From: a virus
DNA: 40,321 nucleotides
Virus record (IMG/VR): IMGVR_UViG_3300020000_000035
Span: 1 to 40,321 of that record
Reading direction: 5' to 3' (one strand)
A program made the position numbers and the translations under genes. Shown piece after piece: positions 7,931-17,179 of this stretch. The notes beneath the pieces are model-generated. The model ran no database searches. It was not told where the DNA came from and saw nothing but the letters and a program-made list of their open reading frames with translations. Numbering within the stretch: the first letter of the stretch is position 1; every line of letters starts with the position of its first letter.

Positions 7931-8353
7931 ATGAGCACAGTGATGTATTACCCTGGATATAGTCAAACGCAAGTGCAAGACAACTTGCGCGTGCAAACCA
8001 TCGAGTCTATTACCAATTCCTTTCCCATGGTTGTCACTACGGTTGACGATCATGGGTATGTAGCTGGAATGATGGTAGCTTTTCTTATACCTATTCAATT
8101 TGGAATGGTTGAACTAAATAATCTGAATGCTCAAGTGTTAGCTATTACAGATGACACGTTAACAATTAATTTGGATTCAACAAATTTTTCTGTATTTTCA
8201 TACCCCTCTCCATTACCATCCGCTTATACACCCCCGAGTGTAATACCGAACTCCTCTGGGCCCTATCTACCGCCTATTCCATTGCCTTTTGGCAATCAAA
8301 ACAGCTTCGAGGGAGTAATTTTTAATGAAGGAACCCCTGGGAACCCCATATGA
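7931..8353 (+). CDS. Small virion protein with HGF/GD-type beta module
   Basis: A 140-residue protein that looks like a paralogue of the C-terminal half of the gene at 6167. It shares PMVVT, the HGY..GM turn, a FGM.ELN segment and a closing PLPFGNQN. It probably contributes one beta module to the head or the adaptor region. It starts ATG 7931 with AAAGGA upstream, just after the palindrome, and overlaps the next gene by 4 bases (ATGA). Confidence 0.65.
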   Translation: MSTVMYYPGYSQTQVQDNLRVQTIESITNSFPMVVTTVDDHGYVAGMMVAFLIPIQFGMVELNNLNAQVLAITDDTLTINLDSTNFSVFSYPSPLPSAYTPPSVIPNSSGPYLPPIPLPFGNQNSFEGVIFNEGTPGNPI

Positions 8354-9432
8354 GCGCACAATTAGTTAGTTTAGAGCAAATGGAAAACACAGTCAGGCGA
8401 ATGACTGCAAGGTACACTGAAGAACAGATGACCACGATTCAGATTGATAAGTACCTGAACTTATTTATGACATTGCACTTCCCTTTGTATTTTAAGAGTC
8501 TCAAGCTTACAAAACCGTACGTATTTTTGACAACGCCAAATGTGGATACCTATGATTTTGTTTATGAAGATACCCCAACTGATCCCAATACAGGCAATAG
8601 AACCGCTGCTTCACCTGGAAACATTCAAATCACTCCTCCTGTTTACTGCCAAGGTTACATTCTAAGATACTTCCAAGATAAGACCACATTCTATAACCGA
8701 TGGCCTAAACTCACCGTCAATCAGATCATTAATACGGGAGGAAATGGAGTCGGTGTTCCTTACACTGGAACTATTCCTCCTACTCCTTTCATGAGAGCTC
8801 AATTAGATATTTTTGGGAATGTAACCGAAGCCGCGGTGATTATTTCCGCTATGGTGAATGATCCGAACGCAGGAAACAGCGCATTTAACTACGCCATATC
8901 GGACGTTCCTCAGCCGAACTCTAATATAGGAAATTTAGTCGATCAGCAAGGAAATATCGTTGGCACGGTGAATTATCTCACGGGAGCATACACGTTTACG
9001 CCTGCCGGGCTTGGGACTATTCCAGCGAATGCGACTATCTATGCGAGTGTGATTCCCTATCAATCGTCAAGACCAACGGATGTCATCTTCTATAATCAGC
9101 AGATCACATTTAGGCCAGTTCCGCAACAAGTTTATCAAGTTGAGTTCCAGATCAGCCAGCAACCGACTCAGTTGATTGAAGCAAGAAGTGCCCCTGAACT
9201 TGATGAATGGTATCTATTCATTTGCGCAGGAGCTGCCAAACTTATCTATGCAGACTTTCCGGACGATGATGGACTTGCGTCTCTTATGCCAGTATGGCAA
9301 GAACAGCTGTTAATCGCCCAAAGAAGGACTTTAAGACAGATGGGAAGCCAAAGGGCGGCAACGATCTTTAGTCAGCCAGGAAGGCCCGTTGCTTCGTGGT
9401 TCTGGGGAACTGAATATAGTGGGACAAACTAA
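8350..9432 (+). CDS. Head-tail adaptor-like protein
   Basis: A 360-residue protein placed where podoviruses keep the adaptor between portal and tail (P22 gp4 position). The N-terminal helices (LEQMENTVRRMTARYTEEQM) and the segment IDKYLNLFMTLHFPLYFKSLKLT fit a connector. An inserted beta module with the motif GTVNYLTGAYTFTP lies around residues 205-235, and a similar module occurs in the hub gene at 11331. The C-terminal part returns to helix (WYLFICAGAAKLIYADFPDD). The gene is flanked by ATGA and TAATG overlaps. The role is inferred from order and secondary structure, and it could be another tail accessory protein. Confidence 0.55.
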   Translation: MSAQLVSLEQMENTVRRMTARYTEEQMTTIQIDKYLNLFMTLHFPLYFKSLKLTKPYVFLTTPNVDTYDFVYEDTPTDPNTGNRTAASPGNIQITPPVYCQGYILRYFQDKTTFYNRWPKLTVNQIINTGGNGVGVPYTGTIPPTPFMRAQLDIFGNVTEAAVIISAMVNDPNAGNSAFNYAISDVPQPNSNIGNLVDQQGNIVGTVNYLTGAYTFTPAGLGTIPANATIYASVIPYQSSRPTDVIFYNQQITFRPVPQQVYQVEFQISQQPTQLIEARSAPELDEWYLFICAGAAKLIYADFPDDDGLASLMPVWQEQLLIAQRRTLRQMGSQRAATIFSQPGRPVASWFWGTEYSGTN

Positions 9433-10028
9433 TGGCATATAACCCGAACATTCCTTTGGTTACGGATTACATGGTGGTGTCTCAGCCTCAAATCAGATCC
9501 AACTTCCAGACAATCTTTAGCGTTTTCTCAAAGAATCATGTGACTTTGAATTCAACGACAGAAGGAAGAAGCCAGGGAATGCATACTGTTTTGACTCTGA
9601 GAGAGCAAACAGGCGATCCAACAACTACGACGACTCAACTCGGACTTTATGCAAAGAATGTAGCTGGAGTGACCACTTTATTCTTTAGGCCAAGCAATAA
9701 TCAAACTCCTATTCAACTTACATATCCTTCGATCTCAACAGGACTTCAATCCACAAATCCAGATGTCTATTTCGATAGGCAATATTCCTATTTGGCAGGT
9801 CCTTTCGTGATTTACTTCGGAAGATTATCGGTAACGGATGGAGATATCATTACCCTAACCCCTAACGAAACCCTCGTTTATGTAGGACTTGTTCAAGCTG
9901 GTGGATTTGGATCAGATAAACCTAGCGCTGCTGCAACAAACATTGCAGGAAATCAATTCACCGTGAGACTTCCGAATACTTCAACCGCGGGTCCTTTTCC
10001 AATCTATTACATGGCTATAGGTGTTTAA
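9432..10028 (+). CDS. Tail-associated paralogue 1
   Basis: A 198-residue protein, first of three tandem paralogues. All three share an N-terminal YxPxxP motif, a QIRSNFQTIF-like helix, a KNHVTLN segment and a beta-rich C-terminal domain with the PFVIYFGRL motif. Such proteins are common next to tail genes in podovirus-type phages and may form short tail spikes or fibre anchors. It joins both neighbours through TAATG overlaps, so translation is likely coupled. Confidence 0.65.
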   Translation: MAYNPNIPLVTDYMVVSQPQIRSNFQTIFSVFSKNHVTLNSTTEGRSQGMHTVLTLREQTGDPTTTTTQLGLYAKNVAGVTTLFFRPSNNQTPIQLTYPSISTGLQSTNPDVYFDRQYSYLAGPFVIYFGRLSVTDGDIITLTPNETLVYVGLVQAGGFGSDKPSAAATNIAGNQFTVRLPNTSTAGPFPIYYMAIGV

Positions 10029-10696
10029 TGGGAAATCCAATTAACTATGACCCGAATACTCCGACAAGACAACTTAGTTTTGCAGACTGGCAGGTACAAT
10101 TTATTCAGAATTTCACGCAGTTAGACAATGCTTTTTCTGAAAATCATGTGCCTTTGACTGATCCCACCGTTGCCAATAGAGGAAACCATACCTATGTCGA
10201 AATGGCAGAGTCAACCACAGACGCCCAAACGAGCGCAAATGAGTTCTCCATTTTCGTTAAGGATGTAGAAAATCAAACCGATCAAGTCTTCTTTACGTAT
10301 CCAGGAAATACCCCCGTTGTTCAATTCACCAATTATCAGATCTACTCAGTTACACCCACAGCGCAACAGACTACTTATTTTACGTTCTTGCCAGGAAAGT
10401 TACTGGTCTATTTTGGAAGATTCGGCCCATTTAGTCCAGGAAATATTAAAGGGGTATTTAACAATATACTCAAATTGAATCCTCCTGTAGCAAAGAATAT
10501 CGTGAGTATTAACTTCTGTACTCAAGGGACGACACCCAAATATACACCTGCCGCAGTGGAAGAAACCATAGCTACCACCACCCCATCCTTCGAGTTCATC
10601 TTTACAAAGCCAGGAATCATTAAGGAAATTTATGTGATTCCTACGATTCCATCGACCAATAACACAATCTATTACTGTGTGGTGGCAAACATATGA
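10028..10696 (+). CDS. Tail-associated paralogue 2
   Basis: A 222-residue second member of the tandem set. It shows the same order of motifs: YDPNTP at the start, FIQNFTQLDNAFSENHVPL, a stretch naming the FSIFVKD strand, and KLLVYFGRFGPF near the end. The C-terminal 40 residues diverge from those of its neighbours. It overlaps the next copy by 4 bases (ATGA). It is probably a structural component of the tail tip, with its function inferred only from context. Confidence 0.65.
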   Translation: MGNPINYDPNTPTRQLSFADWQVQFIQNFTQLDNAFSENHVPLTDPTVANRGNHTYVEMAESTTDAQTSANEFSIFVKDVENQTDQVFFTYPGNTPVVQFTNYQIYSVTPTAQQTTYFTFLPGKLLVYFGRFGPFSPGNIKGVFNNILKLNPPVAKNIVSINFCTQGTTPKYTPAAVEETIATTTPSFEFIFTKPGIIKEIYVIPTIPSTNNTIYYCVVANI

Positions 10697-11334
10697 CGTA
10701 CGATCCTCAAATCCCACTTTCTACTGAGTCTCCTCAAACTTCGGCTTCTCCTGTTCAGGTGAACTTCGATCAGTTTGCAGCGATTTTCTCTAAGCTAGCT
10801 CTTGGCGTTTTCTATAACCACATGCCATTCAATAGCTCAAGTCAGGGAAAACATGCAGCTATGATCTTGCAAAATCAAACGCTTGACCCTGGAGTGACAG
10901 AAGATTTAGGAGTGCTTTATAGCAAAAATGCCACATCGGCCGCTTCAACAGAGCCTCAATTGTTTGCCCAGATCCCTAAGTTTTTGCCTACACAGACAGA
11001 CACAACAGACGCCCCAAATGCTCCAATGCAACTCACTTACAACTCGGTAAATACAGCGGGTCCAGTCTATTACAGCTTCCTTCCAGGAGGCTACATCTTT
11101 TACTTTGGATTAGTTACAGCTACAAATCTAGTGCCTCATACTATCACTTTAACCCCTGCTCCCACTCAGATTTTAGTAGCGATAGCGAATCCCAATACAG
11201 TTGAAACGGGAAGCGAACATAGGCCTTTGAAAATCTCTACCAACATCACGGCGGCAAATACCTTCGATGTCTATGCAAGTTTCTCTCCTCTTGCTCAATA
11301 CGATTTTTCTTGGATGGCGGTGGCAATAGCATGA
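10693..11334 (+). CDS. Tail-associated paralogue 3
   Basis: A 213-residue third member. It keeps YDPQIP, QVNFDQFAAIF, YNHMPFN and GGYIFYFGLV in the same order. Three genes in series with the same fold, each overlapping the next, look like two rounds of duplication followed by divergence. They may make a heteromeric ring or fibre set. The last codons overlap the start of the hub gene (ATGA). Confidence 0.65.
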   Translation: MTYDPQIPLSTESPQTSASPVQVNFDQFAAIFSKLALGVFYNHMPFNSSSQGKHAAMILQNQTLDPGVTEDLGVLYSKNATSAASTEPQLFAQIPKFLPTQTDTTDAPNAPMQLTYNSVNTAGPVYYSFLPGGYIFYFGLVTATNLVPHTITLTPAPTQILVAIANPNTVETGSEHRPLKISTNITAANTFDVYASFSPLAQYDFSWMAVAIA

Positions 11335-13847
11335 GCTCAACTCAATTTATGATAGGTCCTATAAAGGACGGCTTAAGAAAAGACATAAAACCCTATGCAC
11401 TTACAGAAGATGCATTCGCGGTTTTAGTCAATGCGTACCAATGGAGAGGAAGGATCGTTAGACGATCAGGTTACACTCTTCTTGGAAGATTGGATAATAA
11501 CACTCCAGTCATGGGACTAAAAACTAGGGAATTGTTCGGTCTAGGACTTCAACAACTCATTGCATTTGATACCACACTCGCCTATGAATTCAACGCAGGA
11601 ACTCAAACCTTCTTGCCTCTTCCCAGTGTAATGCCAGTAGTTTGGAGCGGTACAGACTATCAGTTTTTCTTTACCACTAACTATGCAGGCGCCTTTTGGG
11701 CTACCAATTCTAAGCCAGGGTTAAACGGAAGAGACATAGGCAATATCAATAATGCTAATCCAGCTCAGGTTACAACGATTGTCAACCACGGATTTACAAC
11801 AGGTCAGTCAGTCGCCATCATAAATGTGGTAGGTTATCCGCCTCTTCTTCCATCAACTCCACCTCTGAATGGTCAAGTATTTACTATTACGGTGACAGGG
11901 TTAAACACCTTTACTCTGGATGGATTTAATGGAGCTCTTTATGGACCCTATATTTCTGGTGGTATCGCTCTCAATTCTCAAGTGGCTATTGCTGGTCAAG
12001 ATGGTATCCGATACTACGGAGCTTTAACAAATGGAACAGGTTGGGCAAACTACAATCCACCCGTTGATGAAAACAATGCCCTTATGGGAGCTTTGCTAAT
12101 TTTCCCTTACCGAGGATACCTAGTATTCCTCAATACCACTGAAGGAAATGAAGCCGAATTCTTTAACTATGGAAATAGAGCTAGATGGACACAGATAGGA
12201 ACTCCTTATTATTCAGAACCAGTCCCTACAACTCCAAGTCCACAGACAGCAGACCCGAAAGCTGTAAGAGACGATCTTTTTGGCCGTGGAGGAGCAAATG
12301 ACGCACCAACCCAAGAAGTTATTATTGGAGCTGCTTTTATACGCGACGTATTGGTGGTTTATTTTGAACGTAGCTCTTGGCGGTTACGCTTCGTTAATAA
12401 CGCCCAAAATCCGTTCGTTTGGGAGCGTATTAACGTTGAGCTAGGGGCAAGTAGCACCTTCAGCACGATACCCTTTGATAAGGGCGTTATGGGCATAGGA
12501 AATAGGGGTATTGTTATCAGCGATGGTAACGACACTATCCGATTCGACGAAAAGATCCCTGATGACATCTTTGATATTCGCCAATCCGAGAATGGATTTG
12601 AAAGAGTTTATGGAATCAGGACGTTCAGAACCCGACTCAATTACTGGACTATTCCAAGTGCAAGCAATTTACTTGGCAAATTCCCTGACGTAGTGCTAGT
12701 TTTTAACTATGAGACTCAGAATTGGAGCTATTTTGATGACTGTTTTACTTGTTTCGGATATTTTTACCCAGAAACATCGGATTTAGGGGATAGGTGGATA
12801 GACTTAGATCAACCTTGGCCAAACTACGATGATAGAAACTGTGAAGCGGGAACATCGCACTCAGGGCTAGAGACTGTGATTGCTGGAAATCAGCAAGGCT
12901 TTGTCTTTAGACTAGAGCAAAAGAACTATCAAAATGAACCTAGTTTATTTATTCAGGGGATTGCTGCTAATGTCATTACTAGCCCAAATCATAACTTACC
13001 TGATAAGACATGGATTTCTCTTTCGAATGTAGCTGGAACGACTAGCACTGATGGAGAATCCCTAAATCAAAGAAACTTCCAGATATCCTACTTATCTGCC
13101 AACACTTTCTCCCTTAATGAATTTGAACCGATAAATGCGGGACTTGCAAGTGGAGCTGCCTTCGGAACTACTTTAGTTCCCTATTTCATTAACTTTGTAC
13201 CAATTTTGAAGGGGTCGGTTCGCATTTATGTTGGAGCTATTCTTTTTACTGATTCGGCGCTCGATGGGATTCTTACATCGAATGTTCCTGGCACTGTCGG
13301 AACTATTAACTACCTTACAGGAGCCTTAACTCTCACATTCAGCCCTCCTTTGGGCGCTCCTACTCAGGTTAATATCTATGTGGTGGCAGTTGATCCAGAA
13401 CAAATTCTAGTACCTGTCAACCTTACTGGGGTTTATGTGCCTGGAGGATTGATTACCAAGATTTCAAACGTGGATATCCAATCTAAGATATTCAACTTCT
13501 TCAATGAAGATGCAGGAACAAGACTTAGCAAGATCGATTTTTATACTAACCTAACCGCAAATGGTCAGTTCCAAGTCAACGTTCTAGGAGATAGTAGCAA
13601 CTTACCTATAAATGCTCCTCTTCCTGACAACTTACAAAGTAATGTGGTCTTAACAACCAAGAATCCTTATCAAGTTGGCTCAGGATCGGAGACCATTTAT
13701 AGGTTATTCTGTGATGCAACAAGCCAAACTGTTCAAGTCCAGCTTAACCTTAGTGATAAGCAAATGGCTGTCTCAGCGATCAATGATCAAAATATTGAGA
13801 TAGTGGCCATGATGTTTACCATACGAGATAGAGGTCGATTAGTATGA
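11331..13847 (+). CDS. Tail hub / DNA stabilisation protein (P22 gp10-like)
   Basis: An 838-residue protein. The N-terminal segment (FMIGPIKDGLRKDIKPY, then DAFAVLVNAYQWRGRI and GYTLLGRL) fits the P22 gp10 type of hub that seals the portal after packaging. The central region is beta-rich and propeller-like. HGF-type beta modules occur near residues 140-210 and 535-605. A GTINYLTGALTLTF module lies near residue 660. I chose ATG 11331, which overlaps the previous stop as ATGA, over an upstream TTG. It likely connects the adaptor to the tail fibres. The large number of inserted modules is unusual. Confidence 0.7.
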   Translation: MSSTQFMIGPIKDGLRKDIKPYALTEDAFAVLVNAYQWRGRIVRRSGYTLLGRLDNNTPVMGLKTRELFGLGLQQLIAFDTTLAYEFNAGTQTFLPLPSVMPVVWSGTDYQFFFTTNYAGAFWATNSKPGLNGRDIGNINNANPAQVTTIVNHGFTTGQSVAIINVVGYPPLLPSTPPLNGQVFTITVTGLNTFTLDGFNGALYGPYISGGIALNSQVAIAGQDGIRYYGALTNGTGWANYNPPVDENNALMGALLIFPYRGYLVFLNTTEGNEAEFFNYGNRARWTQIGTPYYSEPVPTTPSPQTADPKAVRDDLFGRGGANDAPTQEVIIGAAFIRDVLVVYFERSSWRLRFVNNAQNPFVWERINVELGASSTFSTIPFDKGVMGIGNRGIVISDGNDTIRFDEKIPDDIFDIRQSENGFERVYGIRTFRTRLNYWTIPSASNLLGKFPDVVLVFNYETQNWSYFDDCFTCFGYFYPETSDLGDRWIDLDQPWPNYDDRNCEAGTSHSGLETVIAGNQQGFVFRLEQKNYQNEPSLFIQGIAANVITSPNHNLPDKTWISLSNVAGTTSTDGESLNQRNFQISYLSANTFSLNEFEPINAGLASGAAFGTTLVPYFINFVPILKGSVRIYVGAILFTDSALDGILTSNVPGTVGTINYLTGALTLTFSPPLGAPTQVNIYVVAVDPEQILVPVNLTGVYVPGGLITKISNVDIQSKIFNFFNEDAGTRLSKIDFYTNLTANGQFQVNVLGDSSNLPINAPLPDNLQSNVVLTTKNPYQVGSGSETIYRLFCDATSQTVQVQLNLSDKQMAVSAINDQNIEIVAMMFTIRDRGRLV

Positions 13848-14365
13848 CGGCTCCAGCTCAACCAAACAATCCTTCGAATCTATTCACTCCTTTCCTTGAG
13901 GCAACCTACAATGTTCCCGAGGAAGACGATAGAGGAAGAGCCTATTTAAATGACAAGCTATCCGCCTTATCGGACGTAGCCAATGACAAAAAGATTGGGC
14001 TTTATGTTCAAGAAGCTGAAAATTTCAATGGAGAGAAGTGGGTCTATCTTACCACGAAAAAGGTAAGAAACGGATACCAATCTATCGCCTACATTGCCAA
14101 TCTTCCCAATGCTGGCGTTATTATAATTCCAAATCCTATTCCTAATATCAATGAGCAATTCGTTGTCACGCACACATGGGGTTCAGCTTCATTGCCTTGT
14201 TCTTCGATAGGCGCAGGAGATGGGAATTACTTTTCATTCTACACTCTTGGAAACCCAAATATTTTCTATACATTAAGTGATACTCAAATCGTTATCACTA
14301 CGACAGTTGATTTAAGTGCTTATAGTTGCTTCATAGTTATTGAATATTTGAGAGACGGGGTGTAA
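13844..14365 (+). CDS. Virion protein of unknown function after tail hub
   Basis: A 173-residue protein starting with an ATGA overlap at the end of the hub gene. The N-terminal part contains FLEATYNVPEEDDRGRAYLND, and the C-terminal part is beta-rich (TVDLSAYSCFIVIEYL). It has no signal peptide or membrane segment. The coupling to the hub suggests a tail accessory protein. No family recognised. Confidence 0.65.
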   Translation: MTAPAQPNNPSNLFTPFLEATYNVPEEDDRGRAYLNDKLSALSDVANDKKIGLYVQEAENFNGEKWVYLTTKKVRNGYQSIAYIANLPNAGVIIIPNPIPNINEQFVVTHTWGSASLPCSSIGAGDGNYFSFYTLGNPNIFYTLSDTQIVITTTVDLSAYSCFIVIEYLRDGV

Positions 14366-14407
14366 AAAATAAGTTTATGATATGGTCACAAAAAACATGA
14401 GGTAGTT

Positions 14408-15019
14408 ATGGACCCTTCAACAATGATGATGCTTATGAGCATAATGGGACCGATGATGTCAGGAGGAATGGGAGGAAGCGAAGGCGAGTTCAAATCTACC
14501 TATAATCCAAATCAATTAGGTTTCCTAGACAACATGCTGAATAATATTAAAGGTCAGAATCAAGATATCACTCAAGACCAAAACTATCAGCAAGGTCAAG
14601 ATTGGTTACATTCCCTCTTTAATGATCCTGAGTTTTTCAAGAGTTTTGAAGCTCCATTGCAAAGACAATTTCAAGAAAATACAGTTCCTGAACTTGCGAA
14701 TAGATTTGCTGGAATGGGATCAGGTGGATCTATGGGATCAACAGCCTTTAGAAATCAGTTAGGAAGAGAAGGAAGCAATCTATCAACCAATATCGCAGCT
14801 TTACGTGGTGGAATGCAGCAACAGGGTGTAAATCAATCCTTACAATATGGTCAGCAGCCGATTCAGAATATGATGCAAATGATGCAACAGGCTCTACAAC
14901 CAACTCAGAATGTGTACCAACCTCCAACGGCTGGACCTATGGGGGATATTATGTCATCTCTAGCAGGTGGTTTTGCAAAAGGATACGGAAATAAGTTTGG
15001 CCAAAACATGGCTGGATAA
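14408..15019 (+). CDS. Ejection-type internal virion protein (predicted)
   Basis: A 203-residue Gln/Met/Gly-rich protein. The N-terminus is Met-rich and hydrophobic (TMMMLMSIMGPMMSGGMGG). The middle carries a pattern often seen in phage internal virion proteins: FEAPLQRQFQENTVPELA, FAGMGSGGSMGSTAF and an LAxLR-type helix. P22-like phages encode three small-to-large ejection proteins at this position (gp7, gp20, gp16), which form a channel across the cell envelope. This gene and the two large ones after the HNH gene fit that set by order, not by sequence proof. Confidence 0.55.
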   Translation: MDPSTMMMLMSIMGPMMSGGMGGSEGEFKSTYNPNQLGFLDNMLNNIKGQNQDITQDQNYQQGQDWLHSLFNDPEFFKSFEAPLQRQFQENTVPELANRFAGMGSGGSMGSTAFRNQLGREGSNLSTNIAALRGGMQQQGVNQSLQYGQQPIQNMMQMMQQALQPTQNVYQPPTAGPMGDIMSSLAGGFAKGYGNKFGQNMAG

Positions 15020-15092
15020 GGAGTAAAAAATGGTGAAAACATTTCCACTTAAACACTTATTATGGTAAATTTATTCCCAAAAAGGAGTAAAT
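15020..15092 (+). other. Short gap before the HNH gene, with a 12-codon frame
   Basis: The 73 bases hold GGAGTAAAAA followed by a 12-codon frame from ATG 15030 (MVKTFPLKHLLW), then a second GGAGTAAAT before the HNH start. The repeated ribosome-binding-site motif suggests a scar from insertion of the HNH gene between the ejection genes. Confidence 0.35.
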
Positions 15093-15773
15093 ATGCAATT
15101 GGTTTTATGCAAATCATGTGGGTTACAAAGAAAATATGCAGGGAAAGATATCTGTAATGGTTGTTTATACAAAAAAAGAATTTCAACTCCTGAAAAAAAG
15201 AAAGCACTTACAGAGAAAAAACGACTGGAATATTTGAAAAGAAAAGGTTTATGTCTTAATCATGTTTTTGTTAGCAAACAGGAAAATTGTAAAATATGTT
15301 TAAACCAAATTAAAGAAGAAAAAAGAATTTCAAAAACACTTTGCCATTTATGCTATAAAAAAGAATATTACAAAAAGAATCCTGAAAAAAAAGAAAAAGA
15401 AAGATTAAGGCAATACCAAAAAACAAGAATTAAAAATGGACTTCCCTTAGATCATCCTCCATTAATTGCCAGACCAGGCCAAGGATCGATGAGCAAACAA
15501 GGATATAAAGATATATGGAAACCTGGTCATCCTAATTGTAAAAATAAATTAGGAAGAATATATGAACATGTGTGGGTAATGAGCGAATATCTTGGTAGGC
15601 CTCTTATTAAAGGAGAAACCGTTCATCACATGAATGGAGTTAGAGATGACAATAGAATTGAAAATTTAGAATTATGGAATCGAGGACAACCATCAGGACA
15701 AAGAGTGGAAGATAGAATTAAATTTTACAAAGAATTTCTTGAACAATATGGTTACGAAATAACCAAGAGGTAA
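15093..15773 (+). CDS. HNH homing endonuclease
   Basis: A 226-residue free-standing HNH nuclease. The N-terminal half holds paired cysteine motifs that look like zinc knuckles (CKSCG, CNGCL, CKICL, CHLCY). The C-terminal half holds the HNH core: GRIYEHVWVMSEYLGRPL, then VHHMNG, then DNRIENLEL, which supply the metal-binding and catalytic His/Asn residues. The gene is visibly more A-rich than its neighbours, with many AAA and ATT codons. It sits between two ejection-type genes, typical of a mobile homing gene. It would cut phage genomes lacking the insertion and spread by repair. It ends 2 bases before the next start. Confidence 0.9.
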   Translation: MQLVLCKSCGLQRKYAGKDICNGCLYKKRISTPEKKKALTEKKRLEYLKRKGLCLNHVFVSKQENCKICLNQIKEEKRISKTLCHLCYKKEYYKKNPEKKEKERLRQYQKTRIKNGLPLDHPPLIARPGQGSMSKQGYKDIWKPGHPNCKNKLGRIYEHVWVMSEYLGRPLIKGETVHHMNGVRDDNRIENLELWNRGQPSGQRVEDRIKFYKEFLEQYGYEITKR

Positions 15774-15775
15774 AT

Positions 15776-17179
15776 ATGGGATTGACCGTGATCCCCAGTG
15801 AGCGCACACCCTGGGACGTAATAGGCAAAAAGATTGGTGCAAATATAAGCGAGAATCTTCCTGGAGCAGTCGAACAGGGTTACAATAGAGGGCTTCTTCA
15901 ACAAAGTTTAGCTAAAATTCGGGACATTGCAAAAGATCCTAATTCTTCTCCATTGGATGCTGTTCTAGCTACAATGGAAGCAGGAGCAGGTATTCCAGGT
16001 AGCGAAAGATATATGGCCATGTTAGCTCCTGAGATTATGAAACTTGCTCAGGCAAGAGCTGCTCCTAAAACTCCATTAGCGGGTGAGCTTGAAGGTGGAA
16101 TGGAAATGCCACAAATGGGTCAAAGGCAAGAACTACCTTCATTCATGGGACAACAAAAAGAAGCTCAAAAAGCTACCGAATTCTTCCCTACTAACGTTGG
16201 GCCAAAAGAACAGGTCGGTAACGTAGCTCAAGAAGCAACAACAGGCGTTAAAATGCCCTTGCTTACTCCAAGTGAATACGGACAAAGAGCAAGGCAATTA
16301 GCTAGCGAAAGAACTCAACAAGGAATTCCTACGACTCCTCTTCAAGCAATGGAAGAGATTAAGCAACATGAAGAAGACAAAAAGATTCATAATGCAAAGG
16401 TTGATGAAGAATTAGAGCAAAGAGTCACGGGTCAGGAAAAGTATGGAAACAGAGCAGTTGAATCTTTGAATAAAGTTCTTCCAGGAAGTCCACCTGAAGT
16501 ACAAGCGTACTTTAAAAAGCTTGGAGAAAATGTTTCAAGAGAAGGGAAAAGCGAGGCTGAAATTGATAGGTTCCTAGCTGAAAAAGCAAAGAACTTTGCT
16601 AACTCGGTCAGCAACATAAAATCAGACATCTCAGCTCCTAGGATTCATAAGAATTTAGTGAGAGGATTTCTTGGAACCTACAAGAATTTTGACCAAGCGG
16701 CTTCCGATGCTAGAAAACATCTTAAACCATTGCTAGATGCTCAGCTTTATGACTACTCAAGAAATCTTCTAGCAGAGCAAGGGTACTATCCTGAAGAAAG
16801 AGAAATCATTGTCAATCCTCTAACTGAAAAGTCTCAAGCCTTATTGAATTCAGTTACACCACAACCGAAACCTTATAGAATCGGTGGAATGGCTGGAACT
16901 CCAGTTAAACTTGATGCTAATGCAGGAGACAAGAACGAAATCAAAACTTCTTTATTAGAATTGAAGAAGATTGAACCTAACTTTAGTCTGCCTTTAGCTA
17001 GAAAAACATTTGAAGATAAGAATTATGGATGGAGAACATTCAAAGATGCTTTAAATGAATTACAAGAAGAAGGGTTTACATTGGAAGATGACCAAAGAAC
17101 CCAGATGGGAATACTTGATTCACCCCCTTTGACTGAACTCGAAAGAATTCTCGAAGGACTAAATTTGCAAGGAAGATAA
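15776..17179 (+). CDS. Candidate ejection / internal virion protein
   Basis: A 467-residue, mostly helical protein rich in Glu, Lys and Ala. The N-terminal 100 residues contain IGANISENLPGAVEQGYNRG and LDAVLATMEAGAG, a helical pattern common to phage internal virion proteins. A Gln/Pro-rich linker follows, then a helical domain. It starts ATG 15776 with AGAGG five bases upstream; that binding site lies inside the last codons of the HNH gene. It overlaps the next gene by one base (TAATG). By order it would be one of the proteins injected with the DNA. No enzyme motif was found. Confidence 0.5.
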   Translation: MGLTVIPSERTPWDVIGKKIGANISENLPGAVEQGYNRGLLQQSLAKIRDIAKDPNSSPLDAVLATMEAGAGIPGSERYMAMLAPEIMKLAQARAAPKTPLAGELEGGMEMPQMGQRQELPSFMGQQKEAQKATEFFPTNVGPKEQVGNVAQEATTGVKMPLLTPSEYGQRARQLASERTQQGIPTTPLQAMEEIKQHEEDKKIHNAKVDEELEQRVTGQEKYGNRAVESLNKVLPGSPPEVQAYFKKLGENVSREGKSEAEIDRFLAEKAKNFANSVSNIKSDISAPRIHKNLVRGFLGTYKNFDQAASDARKHLKPLLDAQLYDYSRNLLAEQGYYPEEREIIVNPLTEKSQALLNSVTPQPKPYRIGGMAGTPVKLDANAGDKNEIKTSLLELKKIEPNFSLPLARKTFEDKNYGWRTFKDALNELQEEGFTLEDDQRTQMGILDSPPLTELERILEGLNLQGR

